This document shows, piece after piece, positions 63,260 through 64,000 of a stretch of 64,000 nt of DNA. The position numbers and the translations under genes are program-made. The notes beneath the pieces are model-generated. The model did not search any database. It saw nothing but the letters and a program-made list of their open reading frames with translations, and was not told the origin of the DNA. Source of the stretch: Annona cherimola (Eukaryota > Streptophyta > Magnoliopsida > Magnoliales > Annonaceae); the NCBI GenBank assembly GCA_030490835.1, contig CM059972.1, positions 45,983,452 through 46,047,451 on the forward strand. Reading direction: 5' to 3'. Positions within the stretch are counted from its first letter, which is position 1, and each line of letters begins with the position of its first letter.

Positions 63260-64000
63260 TTTTCGGGCTGAAAATTTTACAGGACGTACAAGACATATTG
63301 GGGATAACAGGAAAAATTTAAAAATGAGGTTTTTATGGGTGTAAATAAACCCCATAAATAACGTCATTCAGGCTGACTGGAAATGGAGTTTACTGTTCAG
63401 CAAGGTAAAAATCCCCAAATAAATATGTAATGTTAATATTTCGTGCTGAAACTTTCATGGAAGTTAATTTATGAAGTTATTAAGTTATGGTAGAAATTTC
63501 AGATCAAAAATACTTGATTTGATATTAATTCAAGATTTTAAGATTTCAGCACGCCTGATTTCAGCATATGGGGTTAGTTTGAGAAAGAAATCAAAAAGAA
63601 ATATGAAACGTGTGTAGAAATGATCCAAATTGAGTTATGTGTTAAATAATTAAATATGGATCAAGAAAAGTGCAATTATATGCTGAAATTTCGGATTTAT
63701 ATAATGACCTAAGGTTATGTGTCAAAGGACACGTTAAACGGGTTAAAAGTGGGTTCCAAACTAACTGTTTTGGAAACCTATGGAAAATAGATTTAAACCT
63801 CATGAAAATACCTTAAGTAAAGTGGTATTAAAGGGTAATTAACCCGCTGGAAAATGGGTTAAATTTCTGAGTTAAGAAATTTTAAGAAATGCATCATGTT
63901 TAAGTGCTAAATGAGCTTATGTGAAGGGATAATGATAAACGGGTGATGAATGATTTATGAAAAATGATTTTATGCAAAAATGCATGAAAATGAGATGAAT
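63260..64000. other. AT-rich non-coding flank with recurring GCTGAAA motifs
   Basis: I see no gene here. GCTGAAA followed by T- or C-rich sequence occurs near 63269, 63444 and 63683, and TTTCAGCA variants occur near 63544 and 63561. GGGTT/GGGTTA words are frequent near 63730-63860. The motif recurrence may reflect old internal repeats of an LTR or chance in biased sequence. Confidence 0.4.

Larger units (their letters stand above)
61859..64000. mobile_element. Probable LTR-type element flank, partial (no coding region visible)
   Basis: AT-rich, non-satellite DNA beginning with TG at the junction. No convincing coding frame exists on either strand across these 2142 bases. Features that recall LTRs of large plant Ty3/Gypsy elements are: an abrupt TG start inside satellite DNA; repeated CGGATTGAGATGAAATTTGAAAC blocks next to CATAACTC; the GTGGGTCCCAC palindrome; a GA run and purine tract resembling a transcribed leader; a splice-donor-like CAA/GTAAGT; and recurring GCTGAAA motifs downstream. 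This is resemblance from general knowledge of such LTRs, not a database match. No primer-binding site, polypurine tract next to an LTR end, gag or pol is visible. Alternatives are ordinary intergenic DNA or a gene 5' region. The orientation is uncertain. Confidence 0.4.

Noticed and set aside
61859..64000. tRNA, rRNA or protein-coding gene in the flank
   Set aside because: I found no cloverleaf-like box A/B pair, no rRNA-like sequence and no long open frame with family motifs on either strand.

Overview
The window is one satellite-DNA array followed by about 2.1 kb of non-satellite flank. Positions 1-61858 are an uninterrupted head-to-tail tandem array with a 233-bp monomer (about 32% G+C, hand count of one monomer). 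The left end runs off the window. The right end stops abruptly inside a monomer at 61858/61859. I saw no credible protein-coding gene, tRNA, rRNA or CRISPR anywhere. The organism is a eukaryote and most likely a flowering plant. That inference rests on the long centromere/heterochromatin-type array, a telo-box-like AAACCCTAA at the junction and a flank that resembles a plant LTR retrotransposon; it is not proven from sequence.

Array bookkeeping: I tracked the CCTTTAAGG landmark from position 8 to 61840. The distance is explained exactly by 265 full monomers, one 86-bp truncated monomer (7696-7781), two monomers short by 1 bp (5600-5831 and 42965-43196) and three monomers long by 1 bp (near 48885, 53780 and 56885). 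Substitutions are plentiful, but length changes are very rare. Each monomer is itself an old dimer of 114-bp and 119-bp halves that still align by eye.

Higher-order layout: (A) 1-16162 holds multi-monomer units of 13, 24 (one truncated), 11, 11 and 11 monomers, with copies 1/3 and 2/4 paired by shared private variants. (B) 16163-34103 holds 9-mer, 10-mer, 6-mer and 3-mer blocks copied at exact multiples of 233 bp (offsets 2097, 2330, 4427, 6757). (C) 34104-43888 is a mosaic with a local 466-bp dimer phase. (D) 43889-61858 is more heterogeneous, with dimer and 6-mer tandem duplications, the last two nearly identical and close to the array edge. This looks like repeated unequal exchange and gene conversion at several scales.

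Flank (61859-64000): AT-rich non-satellite DNA beginning TGAAACCCTAACCC. It contains a degenerate ~162-bp triplicate, a cluster of short hairpins, a GA microsatellite, a purine tract and a splice-donor-like GTAAGT. I read it as probably the first part of an LTR element inserted into, or bordering, the satellite; only one end is visible.
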